NCBI GenBank assembly: GCA_020438295.1
Contig: JAGQUV010000014.1
Location: forward strand, 1 to 43,022
Direction: 5' to 3'
Length of the DNA: 43,022 bases
Source of the DNA: Solirubrobacterales bacterium
Lineage (GTDB): Bacteria > Actinomycetota > Thermoleophilia > Solirubrobacterales > 70-9
Position numbers and translations under genes: made by a program
Part shown: positions 30,485 to 39,271 of the stretch, piece by piece
How positions within the stretch are numbered: the stretch's first letter is position 1
Layout of the letters: each line of letters starts with the position of its first letter
Notes under the pieces: model-generated
What the model saw: the letters and a program-made list of their open reading frames with translations, nothing else
What the model was told of the DNA's origin: nothing
The model's database searches: none

Positions 30485-32206
30485 CTAGAGCCCGGCCGAA
30501 AGCACCGCGCCGGCGATCGGGGCGGCAACCGTTCCGCCGTCGGCATCGGCCTCGATCAACATCACCGCGACCGCCAGCTTCGGCCGGTCGGCCGGGGCGA
30601 AGCCGGCGAACCAGGCGTCTTCGCTGAGGACCGGGTTGCCCTCGCTGTCGGTCTCGCCGGTCGGGCCGAGCTCGGCGGTCCCGGTCTTGCCGGCGACCTG
30701 GCCTTCCGGTATCGCGGCTGCCGGGCCGGTGCCCGAGGTGACCACGGCCACCATCATCTCGGTCAGCTGTCTGGCGGTCTTGGCGCTCGAGACCCGGACC
30801 GGCCCGGCATCCGGCTGGAGCGCGGGCTCGGTGGTGAACGGGGTCGGCATCAGCTTGCCGCCATTGGCGATCGTCTGGGCGACGCTGGCCATCAGCAGCG
30901 GGGTCGCCTGGACCTTGCCCTGTCCGATTGCGCTAACCCCGAGTTCGTTGTTGTACTCGCCCGGTTTCGGGATAGTCGGGACCGGCGGATCGACCAGAGC
31001 CGTACTTTCCGGGTCGAACATCGCCGGCACCTTGTTGAAGCCGTAGGCCTCGGCGGTCTCGGTCATGGCCTCCTCGCCGATTTCCATGCCGAGCGGCGCG
31101 AAGGTCGAGTTGCAGGAATGGGCGAACGACTCGACCAGATTGCCGCCGCACAGCTCATCGTGGGCGTTACTGATCATGCGGCCGTCGGCCGGCGCCTCGG
31201 TCACGACCGGGTACTCGCTGTCCAGCGTCGCCTTGCCGGTTTCCAGTGCCGCGGTGGCGGTGACCATCTTCATGGTCGAGCCCGGGGGCTGGATCACCGA
31301 ATAGGCCTGGCCGGCCATCGCCTTGACCCGCCCCTTCTTCGCGTCGAGCACGGCCACGCCGCCGAGCTGGCCGGCCAGGTTGCTGACCGCCGACTCCTGC
31401 AGGGTGGGATCGATCGTGGTCTTGAGTGGGTCGGCCGGCGCCGGCTCTCCGGTGCCGAGCTCCCTTCCCTTGCCGCCGCCCTTGATCGGGACGGCTTTCA
31501 GGGTCCCGCCGGGCTTGCCGGAGAGGCGGTCGTTGAAGGCCAGCTCGAGACCGCTGATCCCGGTCGGCTCGCCGGGGTCGAAGCCGAGCGCCGTGGCGGC
31601 AAGGTCCGGTCCCTCCTCCGGGGTGCCGACCACGCCGGTGACGTCGATCATCGCGTCGCCCAGCGGGTGGCTCCGGGCAAGCGAGGGGCCCTTGGCCATC
31701 GGCCGGCCGTCGGCGGCGAGGATCGGCGCGCGAGGGGGCAACTCGGTCTTACGGCCCAGCTCCTCGTCGAGTTCCAGCCCCGGGAACAGCAGGCTGTTCT
31801 GCCAGGCGACCCCGTCCTCGCCGAAGGTCAACCTGAGCGGTTGGACGACCGTGCCGAACGCCCTGGTTTCGACCGTAACCGGGATCTCCGCTTCGGTTTC
31901 GTCTCCGCCCGCTTCACCGCCGCTGAGCGAGGTCATGGTCGCCATCGCCTCGGATTCGGCGTAGCGCTGTTCAAAGCGGTCGAGCTTGATCGCTTCGCGC
32001 GAGGCGGTGCTCAGCTCGTCGTGCATCGCCTTGTAGTCGCCCTCGGACCAGGCAGCGACGTAGCGCTCCGCCGCATCGCGGTTGGGACTGCCGGGACAGC
32101 CCAGGATCACCCCGGCGATGAACGCGGCCAGTGCGACCGCGATCAGCGGCAGGGCCCGGGTCTTCAGGCGATGCTGTCGTTCGAGGCGGGTCGGCGTGCT
32201 TGCCAT
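30485..32206 (-). CDS. Penicillin-binding protein (PBP-lipo/PBPA-like transpeptidase) with NTF2-like domain
   Basis: The 573-aa protein cross-links peptidoglycan. Residues 19-37 form a membrane anchor or lipoprotein signal ending 'VILGC' (lipobox cysteine C37). Residues 42-140 are an NTF2-like (MecA_N-type) domain ('AAERYVAAWSEGDYKAMHD'). A dimerisation region follows, then the transpeptidase domain with S310-T-M-K313, S364-C-N366 and K507-T-G-T. All three active-site motifs are intact. The usual residues beside the active serine ('PPGSTMK') are present. It resembles mycobacterial PBP-lipo (Rv2864c). The start is ATG 32206, 9 nt after a -10 box, back to back with a MarP-like protease. Confidence 0.93.
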   Translation of the reverse strand: MASTPTRLERQHRLKTRALPLIAVALAAFIAGVILGCPGSPNRDAAERYVAAWSEGDYKAMHDELSTASREAIKLDRFEQRYAESEAMATMTSLSGGEAGGDETEAEIPVTVETRAFGTVVQPLRLTFGEDGVAWQNSLLFPGLELDEELGRKTELPPRAPILAADGRPMAKGPSLARSHPLGDAMIDVTGVVGTPEEGPDLAATALGFDPGEPTGISGLELAFNDRLSGKPGGTLKAVPIKGGGKGRELGTGEPAPADPLKTTIDPTLQESAVSNLAGQLGGVAVLDAKKGRVKAMAGQAYSVIQPPGSTMKMVTATAALETGKATLDSEYPVVTEAPADGRMISNAHDELCGGNLVESFAHSCNSTFAPLGMEIGEEAMTETAEAYGFNKVPAMFDPESTALVDPPVPTIPKPGEYNNELGVSAIGQGKVQATPLLMASVAQTIANGGKLMPTPFTTEPALQPDAGPVRVSSAKTARQLTEMMVAVVTSGTGPAAAIPEGQVAGKTGTAELGPTGETDSEGNPVLSEDAWFAGFAPADRPKLAVAVMLIEADADGGTVAAPIAGAVLSAGL

Positions 32207-32215
32207 AACCCGACA

Positions 32216-32221
32216 AAACTA
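32216..32221 (-). promoter_or_regulatory. -10 box for the PBP gene
   Basis: TAGTTT (minus strand) lies 9 nt before ATG 32206. With TAGATT at 32240-32245 on the plus strand it makes a pair of back-to-back boxes within 45 nt. Confidence 0.55.
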
Positions 32222-32239
32222 CCGGGGCAGGCCGGTGGA

Positions 32240-32245
32240 TAGATT
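32240..32245 (+). promoter_or_regulatory. -10 box for the MarP-like protease gene
   Basis: TAGATT lies 6 nt before GTG 32252. Confidence 0.55.
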
Positions 32246-32251
32246 GACCCG

Positions 32252-33394
32252 GTGACCGCTCTGGACTGGGGCATAGCCGCCTTCACCTTCGTCGTCGCCC
32301 TGTGGGGCTTCCGGCAGGGCCTGATCGTCGGGGCGCTCGGGCTCGGCGGGCTCGTGGCAGGAGCGGTGCTCGGCTCCCGGCTCGCCCCGGTGGTACTGGA
32401 CCAGGGGTCGAATTCACCGTATGCCCCGATGGCCGCGCTGATCGGGGCGATCATGGTCGGATCGGTAACCCTGGCGATCGCCGTATCGATCGGCCAACGG
32501 GTGAGGGCCTCGGCGATCGCCGGTCCCGGCTGGCAGATCGTCGACGGGATCGGTGGCGCTCTGCTGGTAGCCGCGGTCGCGCTGGGCGTCGTCTGGGTTC
32601 TCGGCGCGGTAGCGATCTACACCCCCGGGGCGGACTCGCTGCGAAAGAGCGCCCAGAAATCACTGCTGCTCGGCGGGATAAACGAGGTCATGCCCCCGTC
32701 GGGCCCGCTGATCCAGGCGCTGCACCGGATCGCCCCGACACCCCAGGTCGCGACGTCGCCGGGCGACATCGCCACACCGGCCGCAGTCAACGTGGACCAG
32801 GCCGCGATCAGGAAAGCCGGCTCGTCGGTGGTCAGGGTCGTCGGTACGGCATGCGGACTGGGGGTGATGGGTTCCGGCTGGGTCGTGGCCCCGAACACCG
32901 TGGTCACCAATGCCCACGTCGTCGCCGGCCAGACCGACACCCGGGTCGAGACGCCGGACGGCCAGATCGTCGACGCCGTGCCGATCGCGTACAAGCCGCG
33001 GAACGACATCGCCGTGCTGGCCGCCGACATCGACCCGGAGCCGCTGGCGATGCTGAAGAACACCGAGCCCGGCGCGGCGGCGGCGGTGATCGGGTATCCC
33101 GGCGACGGTCCGCTCACGCTCTCCCCGGCCCGGGCCGGCACGATCGGGAAGGTGTTCGGCCAGGACGCCTATGGATCGGGCCCGGTCACGAGGCTGATGC
33201 TCACCCTCAGGGGCAGGGTCAGTCACGGAAATTCCGGTGGGCCGCTGGTCGACTCGGCCGGGCGGGTGCTGGGGACGGTCTTTGCCGCGACCACCGAAGG
33301 CCCGCCCGGGGGGCTGGCGGTCCCGAACCGGGTGGTCCGGCGGGTGGTCAGGGGGGCCAGCGGTGAGGTCGATACCGGGCCCTGCGCCCGGTGA
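32252..33394 (+). CDS. MarP-like membrane serine protease (CvpA domain plus trypsin domain)
   Basis: The 380-aa protein has four membrane helices (about 8-25, 28-49, 60-80 and 97-122), the CvpA/colicin V production fold, then a chymotrypsin-like domain. The triad is complete: H222 in 'TNAHVVAG', D252 in 'RNDIAVL', S328 in 'GNSGGPLV'. C201 and C378 are the only cysteines and sit where MarP of M. tuberculosis (Rv3671c) has a stabilising disulfide. MarP acts in the periplasm, activates a peptidoglycan hydrolase (RipA) and gives acid resistance. Divergence from a PBP gene fits a cell-wall role. The start is GTG 32252. Confidence 0.92.
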   Translation: MTALDWGIAAFTFVVALWGFRQGLIVGALGLGGLVAGAVLGSRLAPVVLDQGSNSPYAPMAALIGAIMVGSVTLAIAVSIGQRVRASAIAGPGWQIVDGIGGALLVAAVALGVVWVLGAVAIYTPGADSLRKSAQKSLLLGGINEVMPPSGPLIQALHRIAPTPQVATSPGDIATPAAVNVDQAAIRKAGSSVVRVVGTACGLGVMGSGWVVAPNTVVTNAHVVAGQTDTRVETPDGQIVDAVPIAYKPRNDIAVLAADIDPEPLAMLKNTEPGAAAAVIGYPGDGPLTLSPARAGTIGKVFGQDAYGSGPVTRLMLTLRGRVSHGNSGGPLVDSAGRVLGTVFAATTEGPPGGLAVPNRVVRRVVRGASGEVDTGPCAR

Positions 33395-33440
33395 GTGCGG
33401 CCCGGGTCGTCGGTTCGGGGTTGCCGAGAGGCCGGTTTTG

Positions 33441-33446
33441 TAAGCT
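33441..33446 (+). promoter_or_regulatory. -10 box that sets the HxlR start
   Basis: TAAGCT ends 9 nt before GTG 33456 but only 3 nt before GTG 33450, so the second GTG is the better start. Confidence 0.5.
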
Positions 33447-33455
33447 CATGTGACG

Positions 33456-33830
33456 GTGAGCGGGACTACTGCTGAACGGGACGCGGCCGACGGTCGCCCG
33501 GACAGACCGGCCGTACCGGAGGTATGTCCGCACTTCCACGCGGCGATCGAGTTGATCGGCAAGCGCTGGAGCGGGGCGATCATCTGGGCCCTGAGCGAGC
33601 GGCCGCTGCGGTACGCCGACCTGAAACGGGCCGTTCCGGGCCTCTCGGACCGGCTGCTTTCCCAGCGCCTGCGGGAACTCGAACAGGCAGGGTTGATGAA
33701 GCGGACCGTGGAAGACGGCTTCCCGGTCCGGGTCTCGTACGGACTGACCGAAAAGGGCGAGGCGCTCAAACCGTCGATCCAGGGGCTCCAGGAGTGGGCC
33801 TCCGAATGGCAGGAGGGGCAGGCCGGCTGA
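33456..33830 (+). CDS. HxlR family winged-helix transcriptional regulator
   Basis: The 124-aa protein has a disordered N-terminus of about 20 residues and then the HxlR pattern: 'CPHFHAAIELIGKRWSGAII' with the near-invariant C and G-K-W, 'RYADLKRAVPGLSDRLLSQRLREL' (DNA-reading helix) and 'VSYGLTEKGEALKPSIQGLQEW'. HxlR proteins are dimeric and often sense electrophiles or oxidants through the early cysteine, here near position 22. No target gene is obvious; the nearest divergent gene shows no operator. It lies just before xseA on the same strand. Confidence 0.88.
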   Translation: MSGTTAERDAADGRPDRPAVPEVCPHFHAAIELIGKRWSGAIIWALSERPLRYADLKRAVPGLSDRLLSQRLRELEQAGLMKRTVEDGFPVRVSYGLTEKGEALKPSIQGLQEWASEWQEGQAG

Positions 33831-33913
33831 ACCGGGGTCGGCCCGGTTGGTCCGGCACGGCCCGGGACGCCGGACCCCCGGTGGACATCGGCCGTGGCTG
33901 TCATCCTCCCGGG

Positions 33914-35416
33914 ATGGAAGAGCGGCCGCCGGTCAATCCGGCCGATCAAGCCCCGGGACCCGGAGCGCATGCCGGGGAGCCGCCCCCGATCCCGGTCGGC
34001 GAATACGCGGCCGGGCTGGTCGGCGAGATGCGGGGCATGCCGCGGGTGACGATAACCGGGGAGCTGGTCGACGTAGGCAGGAGCAGGGTCCAGCACTACT
34101 TCCAGCTCCGCGACGAACGCGGAGGCGTGCCGTGCGCCATGTGGAAGAACGACTTCGACCGGCTGGGGCTGGGACCGGAGGCCCTGCGGGAGGGGGCGAT
34201 GGTGATCGCCCGGGGCGGCCCCGACTACTACGTCGGCGGTCGCAGCGCATCGCCCGCGTTCAGCTTCAGGGTCACCGCGCTGCGGCCGGCCGGCGAGGGC
34301 GACCTGCTGGCCCGGCTGGCGGCGCTGCGGGCGCGGTTCGAGAAGGAGGGCCTGTTCGAGCCCCAGAAGCTGCTCGAGCAACCCGTGCTCCCGCGGCGGA
34401 TCGGCGTGATCACGGCCGAGCGGGGCGCGGCCCGCCGCGACCTGCTGGTCGGCCTCGAGCGGCGGGGATGGCAGGGCGAGATCGTCTGGGGCTTCGCCCC
34501 GGTCCAGGACAGGAACGCGGCACCGGCGATGACCAGGGCGCTCTCGGACATGGCCGCGCTCGGCGGGGTCGAGGTGATCGTGGTCTGTCGCGGAGGGGGC
34601 AGCCTGACCGACCTCTGGGCCTTCTGTGACGAGGACCTCTGCCGGACGGTCGCCATGCTGGCCGTCCCGGTGGTCTCGGCGGTCGGCCACGAGCGCGACT
34701 TCACCCTGATCGACGACGTCGCCGCGGTCCGCTGCTCGACCCCGACCCACGCCGCCGAGGCCGCGGTCCCGCTGGATTGCCGCCCGGCCCGCACCGCGCT
34801 CTCGCAGGCCAGTTGTGATGTCAGTGGGCATGCCCGAACCGCGATCAGGGGCAGGGTCGGACCGCTGGCCGCCATGGCGGCGGCTCCGGCTCGGGCGACC
34901 CGCGCGCAGCGGGCCGTCCTCGATCAGAAGGCGCGCGAGGTCCGGGCCTCGTCCGAGCGCGGTCTGGCGACCCGGCGCGAGCGGCTCCGGACCGGCTTGA
35001 TGCGAGGCCTGGTGCCGGGCCTGGCCAGGACCCGCCGCATCTCCGTCGATGCCGTCCGGAGGACGGGCGACAGCGCGGACGCGATCGAGCAGCAGGCCCG
35101 CGAATCGATAGGCCGCCGGCGCGAGGCCGAAATGAGGCGGCGGGTCACGCTGCGCGCCCACGATCCGCAAACGACGCTCGAGCGCGGCTACGCGCGGATC
35201 GAGGACGATTCCGGCCACGCGATCGTCTCACGGTCTTCGGCCCGCGAGGCCGGCCGGATCAAGGTCGTTTTTTCAGACGGACGCATTGACGCCGTGGTCG
35301 ACCAACGATCCGCCCCGGCCGGAACGGAGGCCAAGGCAGGACCTCGGGCAACCCGTCCGCGGCAGGCGCCAGAGTTCGAGCAGACCAAACTGGAAGGAAC
35401 CGATCTGGATGAGTGA
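33914..35416 (+). CDS. xseA: Exodeoxyribonuclease VII large subunit
   Basis: The 500-aa protein is the catalytic chain of exonuclease VII, which degrades single-stranded DNA from both ends. An OB-fold N-terminal domain (about 25-130, 'GMPRVTITGELVDVGRSR') is followed by the catalytic core with 'RRIGVITAERGAARRDLL', 'VVCRGGGSLTDLWAFCDE' and 'VSAVGHERDFTLIDDVA'. A long Arg-rich coiled region (about 290-420) carries the binding sites for XseB, and 'DPQTTLERGYARI' is the typical C-terminal motif. The start is ATG 33914. It overlaps xseB by 8 nt (ATGAGTGA). Confidence 0.94.
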   Translation: MEERPPVNPADQAPGPGAHAGEPPPIPVGEYAAGLVGEMRGMPRVTITGELVDVGRSRVQHYFQLRDERGGVPCAMWKNDFDRLGLGPEALREGAMVIARGGPDYYVGGRSASPAFSFRVTALRPAGEGDLLARLAALRARFEKEGLFEPQKLLEQPVLPRRIGVITAERGAARRDLLVGLERRGWQGEIVWGFAPVQDRNAAPAMTRALSDMAALGGVEVIVVCRGGGSLTDLWAFCDEDLCRTVAMLAVPVVSAVGHERDFTLIDDVAAVRCSTPTHAAEAAVPLDCRPARTALSQASCDVSGHARTAIRGRVGPLAAMAAAPARATRAQRAVLDQKAREVRASSERGLATRRERLRTGLMRGLVPGLARTRRISVDAVRRTGDSADAIEQQARESIGRRREAEMRRRVTLRAHDPQTTLERGYARIEDDSGHAIVSRSSAREAGRIKVVFSDGRIDAVVDQRSAPAGTEAKAGPRATRPRQAPEFEQTKLEGTDLDE

Positions 35417-35699
35417 TGAAAGCAAGGGCGGAGCAGGAGATGCGGGACAGGCCGACCGCCCGGCTGACTACGAGACCGCGGCCGCAAGGCTGGACGAGAT
35501 CATCGCCCGGCTCGACTCGGGCGACGCCCAGCTCCGCGAGACGCTCGATCTCTGCGCAGAGGCCAAGACCCTGATCGAGTACTGCGCCACCGAACTCGCC
35601 GCGGTCGACGATGGCCTGAAGGAACTCCGGCTCGAGGACCTTGCCGAGTCGCTCCAGTCCGGTTCGGCCGGCGAGCGGCGTCCGTCGCCGGACGAATAG
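35409..35699 (+). CDS. xseB: Exodeoxyribonuclease VII small subunit
   Basis: The 96-aa protein has the XseB core 'DYETAAARLDEIIARLDSG...LRETLDLCAEAKTLIEYC', which forms a helical hairpin that wraps the XseA coiled region. The N-terminal 18 residues (Gly/Asp-rich) and the C-terminal 20 are extensions beyond the core. It overlaps xseA, so the two are translated together, as the complex needs several small subunits per large one. It ends 5 bp from the stop of the convergent AddA-like gene. Confidence 0.92.
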   Translation: MSDESKGGAGDAGQADRPADYETAAARLDEIIARLDSGDAQLRETLDLCAEAKTLIEYCATELAAVDDGLKELRLEDLAESLQSGSAGERRPSPDE

Positions 35700-35704
35700 C
35701 CGTC

Positions 35705-38700
35705 CTACGCCTGCCTTTCGGCCGTCCTTTCGATCTGCGCCCCCAGCAGGTCACAGGCCCAGCAGCTCCGGCAGGGATCGTGACGTGCGGCCTCACCTCC
35801 GAAAAAGCGGCCGGAAATGATCTCGGTCAGGGTTTCATCGAGGTCTTCTTCGGTCTGCCGGAAATCGTCCGGGCCCAGGGTCCTGAACACCGGTTCGGCC
35901 GGTTGTCTCAGGAAGACGTATGCGGTTTCGACGAGATCTATGCCACGGGCCCGGGCCAGCGCCAAGGCGTAGAGCCCGCGCTGCAGTTCGTATGGCTCCA
36001 TCCTGTCCCGCGGGGCCTCGCCATCCAGCCGGTTGGTCTTGTAGTCAACGATCAGCGGTGGGTCGCCCTCGACGATCAGATCGGCCGAGCCCCGGATCGT
36101 CACATCCCGGTGGCTCAACAGGAGCGGGACCTCGGCGCCAGACTCTGCCGCCCGGATCGTTTCCCCGATCTCGCTTGCGAAGAAGCCCTCGACCATCTGC
36201 CGGGCGTCGTCGAGCTCGTCTGCTCCGTTCGCGTCGCCCGCCCCCCGACGGCCGAGTCCTTCCCGTCTGAGCGACGTTTCCAGATCATCCCGCCCAGTCG
36301 TCGGCCAGCCGGCCTTGGCCAGTGCTTCGAGCACGTTGTGGACCGCTGTCCCCAGCCGCGTCGCTCGGCTTCGGCCGCTGAGTGACTCCTCGTCGGGATT
36401 CTCGGGACCGCCGGCGACACCATGCTCGCTCAGCCGGAGGACCCGGCGGGCATAGAAACGGGTGGGGCACTCGGCGAATTCGGCCAACGCGGAAAAGGAG
36501 AGAGGTACGTCCGGGTAGACCCGGAAGCCCTTGTCCACTATCGGCGGCTGCGCTCCGGCGGGCTCGCTGACCGATGGTGAGGAGACCGGGGCAGGCCTGG
36601 CGCGCAGCTCTTCGGCCCGGTCGCCGCCTGCCAGGTTCTTGACGATCGCAATCTCGCCACCGTCGACGGGGATCGCGGGGCCCCAGGAATCGGGCGTTTC
36701 GGGATCGAACCCGAATGCCTCGGAGATCCGCGTGATCATCGGGGTCGCCGGTGAGATTCCTCCTCCCGGCCACTTTTCGGGGAGGACGCCACTCAGTACC
36801 AGGTGCTCTTCGGCGCGGGTCATGGCGACGTGGAGCAGCCGCAGCTCCTCGTCCTGGTTGGTGATGCGCGCGGTTTCCTTGAGCGCATTCGATTGGTAGG
36901 CAGGCAAGCTTTTCGAATCGAAGCGGGGGAGGTCGAGCCCGATGGCGAATTCCTCCGGTCGCGCAGGATCTTCCGAGCGGCCGAGCCGCAACGCATGGTC
37001 GTGACGACTCTGAAGCTCGCGGCCGAGATCCGGTACGCAGGCGACCTTGAACTCGAGCCCCTTGGCGGCGTGAATGGTCATGATCCGGACCACGTCGCTG
37101 GCCTCGTCCGCGGTCGCCGCAGCGGCCTCCGAATCGAGTTGTTCGCTGAGGCTCGCCCAGTCGAGGAACCCTCTCAGGGTCCGGCCTTCGGCGGCCTCGT
37201 ACTCCCTGGCCAGCGAAGCGGCCCGGCGGACCGTTGCCAGGCCGTTCCCGGAAGGGTCCCGGATCAGGTTGGCCAGGTCGTACCCGGTCACGGTGGCCGC
37301 CTCGTCGATCAACTCGTCGAGCGGAACGATCGTGGCCCGCCGCCTCAGCGAGTCGGTCTGCTCGACGAAGGTTGCCGCTTTCGCGATGTCTTGGTCGGGA
37401 ATCTGCTCCAGCCATTCCGCCGCATCGTCAGCGGTCTCGTACCCGTGGCCGGGCAACGCGGTGCTTCGTGCCACCGAAGCCAGGGTGGGCCAGAAGGGCC
37501 TGTTCCAGGGCGTGGCCCGCCTGAGCAGCCAGAGCGCGTCCGAGCTGAGCCCGCAGGCCGGCGAGGTGAGTGCACCGAGCAGGTTGTTGTCGTCGAGCGG
37601 GTTGGCGATCACCGCGAGCAGAGCACGCAACTCGACGGCCTCGCGGGTAGTCCAGAAACCGCGCCCGGCGACCACGTACGGGGTCAGCCCGAATTGCCGC
37701 AGTGCTTCGACGTAGAGATGCGTCCGGGTCTTCGCCCTGAGCAGGATCGCGATGTCACCTTGGCTGATCCCGTTCTCCTCCTCGTCAACCAGGCCGCGAA
37801 GGTGCCTGGCCACGGCCAGCGCTTCGGCTTCGTTGTAGTGGTCCTGCTCCTTGCCGACCTCCGGGTTTCCCGGGGGGGCGAGTTCGCCGAGGTCCTCCGG
37901 TTTCCAGCCATTGCGTCCGGTGAGCAGGATCGACACTGAGGCCGGCGCACTCTGGTCGGCACCGCTGGCGACCATGAGTTCCCTGAACTCATGGTGGGGA
38001 ACCGAGTCGGTCCGACCGGGGGCCTGCTGTTCGAGCTCGGCCCCGATCGCGTTCACGGCGGCGACTACCAGCGGCCGCGACCGGAAGTTCTCGGTGAGTC
38101 CGTACGACCTGACCCCTTCCTGCTCCCGCCGGTCGCGGAAGAGCTGGACATCGGCATGTCTGAAGCCGTAGATCGACTGCATCTCGTCGCCGACCGTAAT
38201 CAGGGTCGCTTTTCCGGCGAGTTCCCGGACCAGGTCGAGCTGGAGCAGGTTGGTGTCCTGGAATTCGTCGACCATGACTTCGCGGAACCGCTCCTGGTAC
38301 GCGCCGCGGATCGAGTCGTGATTCCTCAGCAGGCTCAGTGCGCGAAGCTGTAGGTCCTCGTAGTCGAGCGCCGAGCGGCCCGCCTTGGTTTCCGCATACT
38401 CATTCCCGTACAGCTCGAGCAGCTCGTCCAGCTGCCTGCGAACCGGATCGGCCGCCCGGCGGATCAGGGCATCGCAAAGTCCTGCATAGCCGTCCTCCAG
38501 GGCGATCAGGACTTCATTCTTCCCGGCTCGGAGCGCGAGTTTCCCGTCCAGCCGAAGCTCATCGAAGGCCTCGCGGTCGAGGATCCCACCCAGCTCTTCG
38601 AGCTTCTTCCTACGCGTCTCTGTCAGATCGCCGTCGACGGCGTCGTCCACCATTTCCTTCAACCGGGTGACCTGTTCGGTGGGAAACGGCGTGTCGGCGA

Positions 38701-39271
38701 AGTCGGGCAGCCGGGGGTCTTCAATACCGCGGGACCGCAGCTCGTCATACGCGTACTGGATGCAGTTGCGGAGCGGGGCCTCCCTGAACAGTCCCACGGT
38801 CTCGTACCGGGACTCATCGGCTGAGCAGAATTTCCGCAGGGCGCGGTCGAACGACTCCTTTCTCAGCGTCTCGCCGCTGGTCGCGTCGAGCACCGTGAAA
38901 CCGGGGTCGATGCCCGCCTCGATCGGCCAGGCCTTGAGGATCCGGTTGCAGATGGCATGGAAGGTGCCGACCCAGGCATCGCTCATCGAGACCGCGTCCG
39001 GATTCGGGTCACCGGCCCGCTCGGCGCGTTCCTTGCGTGCCTTCCTGACCTTTTCGCGCAGCTCCCCGGCTGCCTTGTCGGTGAAGGTGAAGGCGAGGAT
39101 CTGCCGCGGTTCGAGCGGTGGATCCCGGTCGAGCAGCGAGATGTAGCGGTCGACGGTCGTACTGGTCTTTCCCGATCCGGCACCTGCCCCGACCAGGATC
39201 CCGGACTCCGTGCTCTCTATTACTTCCTTCTGCTGTTCGGTCGGCTCGAAGTGGTCCCCGGAAGCGCTCAT
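35705..39271 (-). CDS. AddA-like UvrD-family helicase with C-terminal PD-(D/E)XK nuclease
   Basis: The 1188-aa protein combines a superfamily 1A helicase with a RecB-type nuclease for double-strand-break end processing. Walker A GAGAGSGKTST is at 28-38. Other helicase motifs are 'LAFTFTDKAAGEL' (Ia), 'VMVDEFQDTN' (Walker B), 'VGDEMQSIYGFRHAD' (III), 'TENFRSRP' (IV) and 'MTIHAAKGLEF' (V). The nuclease core at 1061-1080 has D1064, D1076 and K1078 (VDYKTN). C935 ('ECPTRFYARR') with C1167-x2-C1170-x2-C1173 makes a four-cysteine iron-sulfur staple. It is co-translated with the AddB-like gene (4-nt ATGA overlap). I keep the symbol empty because AddA and AdnB types are not cleanly told apart. Confidence 0.9.
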   Translation of the reverse strand: MSASGDHFEPTEQQKEVIESTESGILVGAGAGSGKTSTTVDRYISLLDRDPPLEPRQILAFTFTDKAAGELREKVRKARKERAERAGDPNPDAVSMSDAWVGTFHAICNRILKAWPIEAGIDPGFTVLDATSGETLRKESFDRALRKFCSADESRYETVGLFREAPLRNCIQYAYDELRSRGIEDPRLPDFADTPFPTEQVTRLKEMVDDAVDGDLTETRRKKLEELGGILDREAFDELRLDGKLALRAGKNEVLIALEDGYAGLCDALIRRAADPVRRQLDELLELYGNEYAETKAGRSALDYEDLQLRALSLLRNHDSIRGAYQERFREVMVDEFQDTNLLQLDLVRELAGKATLITVGDEMQSIYGFRHADVQLFRDRREQEGVRSYGLTENFRSRPLVVAAVNAIGAELEQQAPGRTDSVPHHEFRELMVASGADQSAPASVSILLTGRNGWKPEDLGELAPPGNPEVGKEQDHYNEAEALAVARHLRGLVDEEENGISQGDIAILLRAKTRTHLYVEALRQFGLTPYVVAGRGFWTTREAVELRALLAVIANPLDDNNLLGALTSPACGLSSDALWLLRRATPWNRPFWPTLASVARSTALPGHGYETADDAAEWLEQIPDQDIAKAATFVEQTDSLRRRATIVPLDELIDEAATVTGYDLANLIRDPSGNGLATVRRAASLAREYEAAEGRTLRGFLDWASLSEQLDSEAAAATADEASDVVRIMTIHAAKGLEFKVACVPDLGRELQSRHDHALRLGRSEDPARPEEFAIGLDLPRFDSKSLPAYQSNALKETARITNQDEELRLLHVAMTRAEEHLVLSGVLPEKWPGGGISPATPMITRISEAFGFDPETPDSWGPAIPVDGGEIAIVKNLAGGDRAEELRARPAPVSSPSVSEPAGAQPPIVDKGFRVYPDVPLSFSALAEFAECPTRFYARRVLRLSEHGVAGGPENPDEESLSGRSRATRLGTAVHNVLEALAKAGWPTTGRDDLETSLRREGLGRRGAGDANGADELDDARQMVEGFFASEIGETIRAAESGAEVPLLLSHRDVTIRGSADLIVEGDPPLIVDYKTNRLDGEAPRDRMEPYELQRGLYALALARARGIDLVETAYVFLRQPAEPVFRTLGPDDFRQTEEDLDETLTEIISGRFFGGEAARHDPCRSCWACDLLGAQIERTAERQA

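Noticed and set aside
33450..33455. GTG 33450 as the HxlR start
   Set aside because: It is only 3 nt after the -10 box, too close for transcription to include it; GTG 33456 fits.
33446..35218. 590-residue open frame on the minus strand across the HxlR gene and xseA
   Set aside because: Antisense of genes with clear family motifs; composition is that of a shadow frame.
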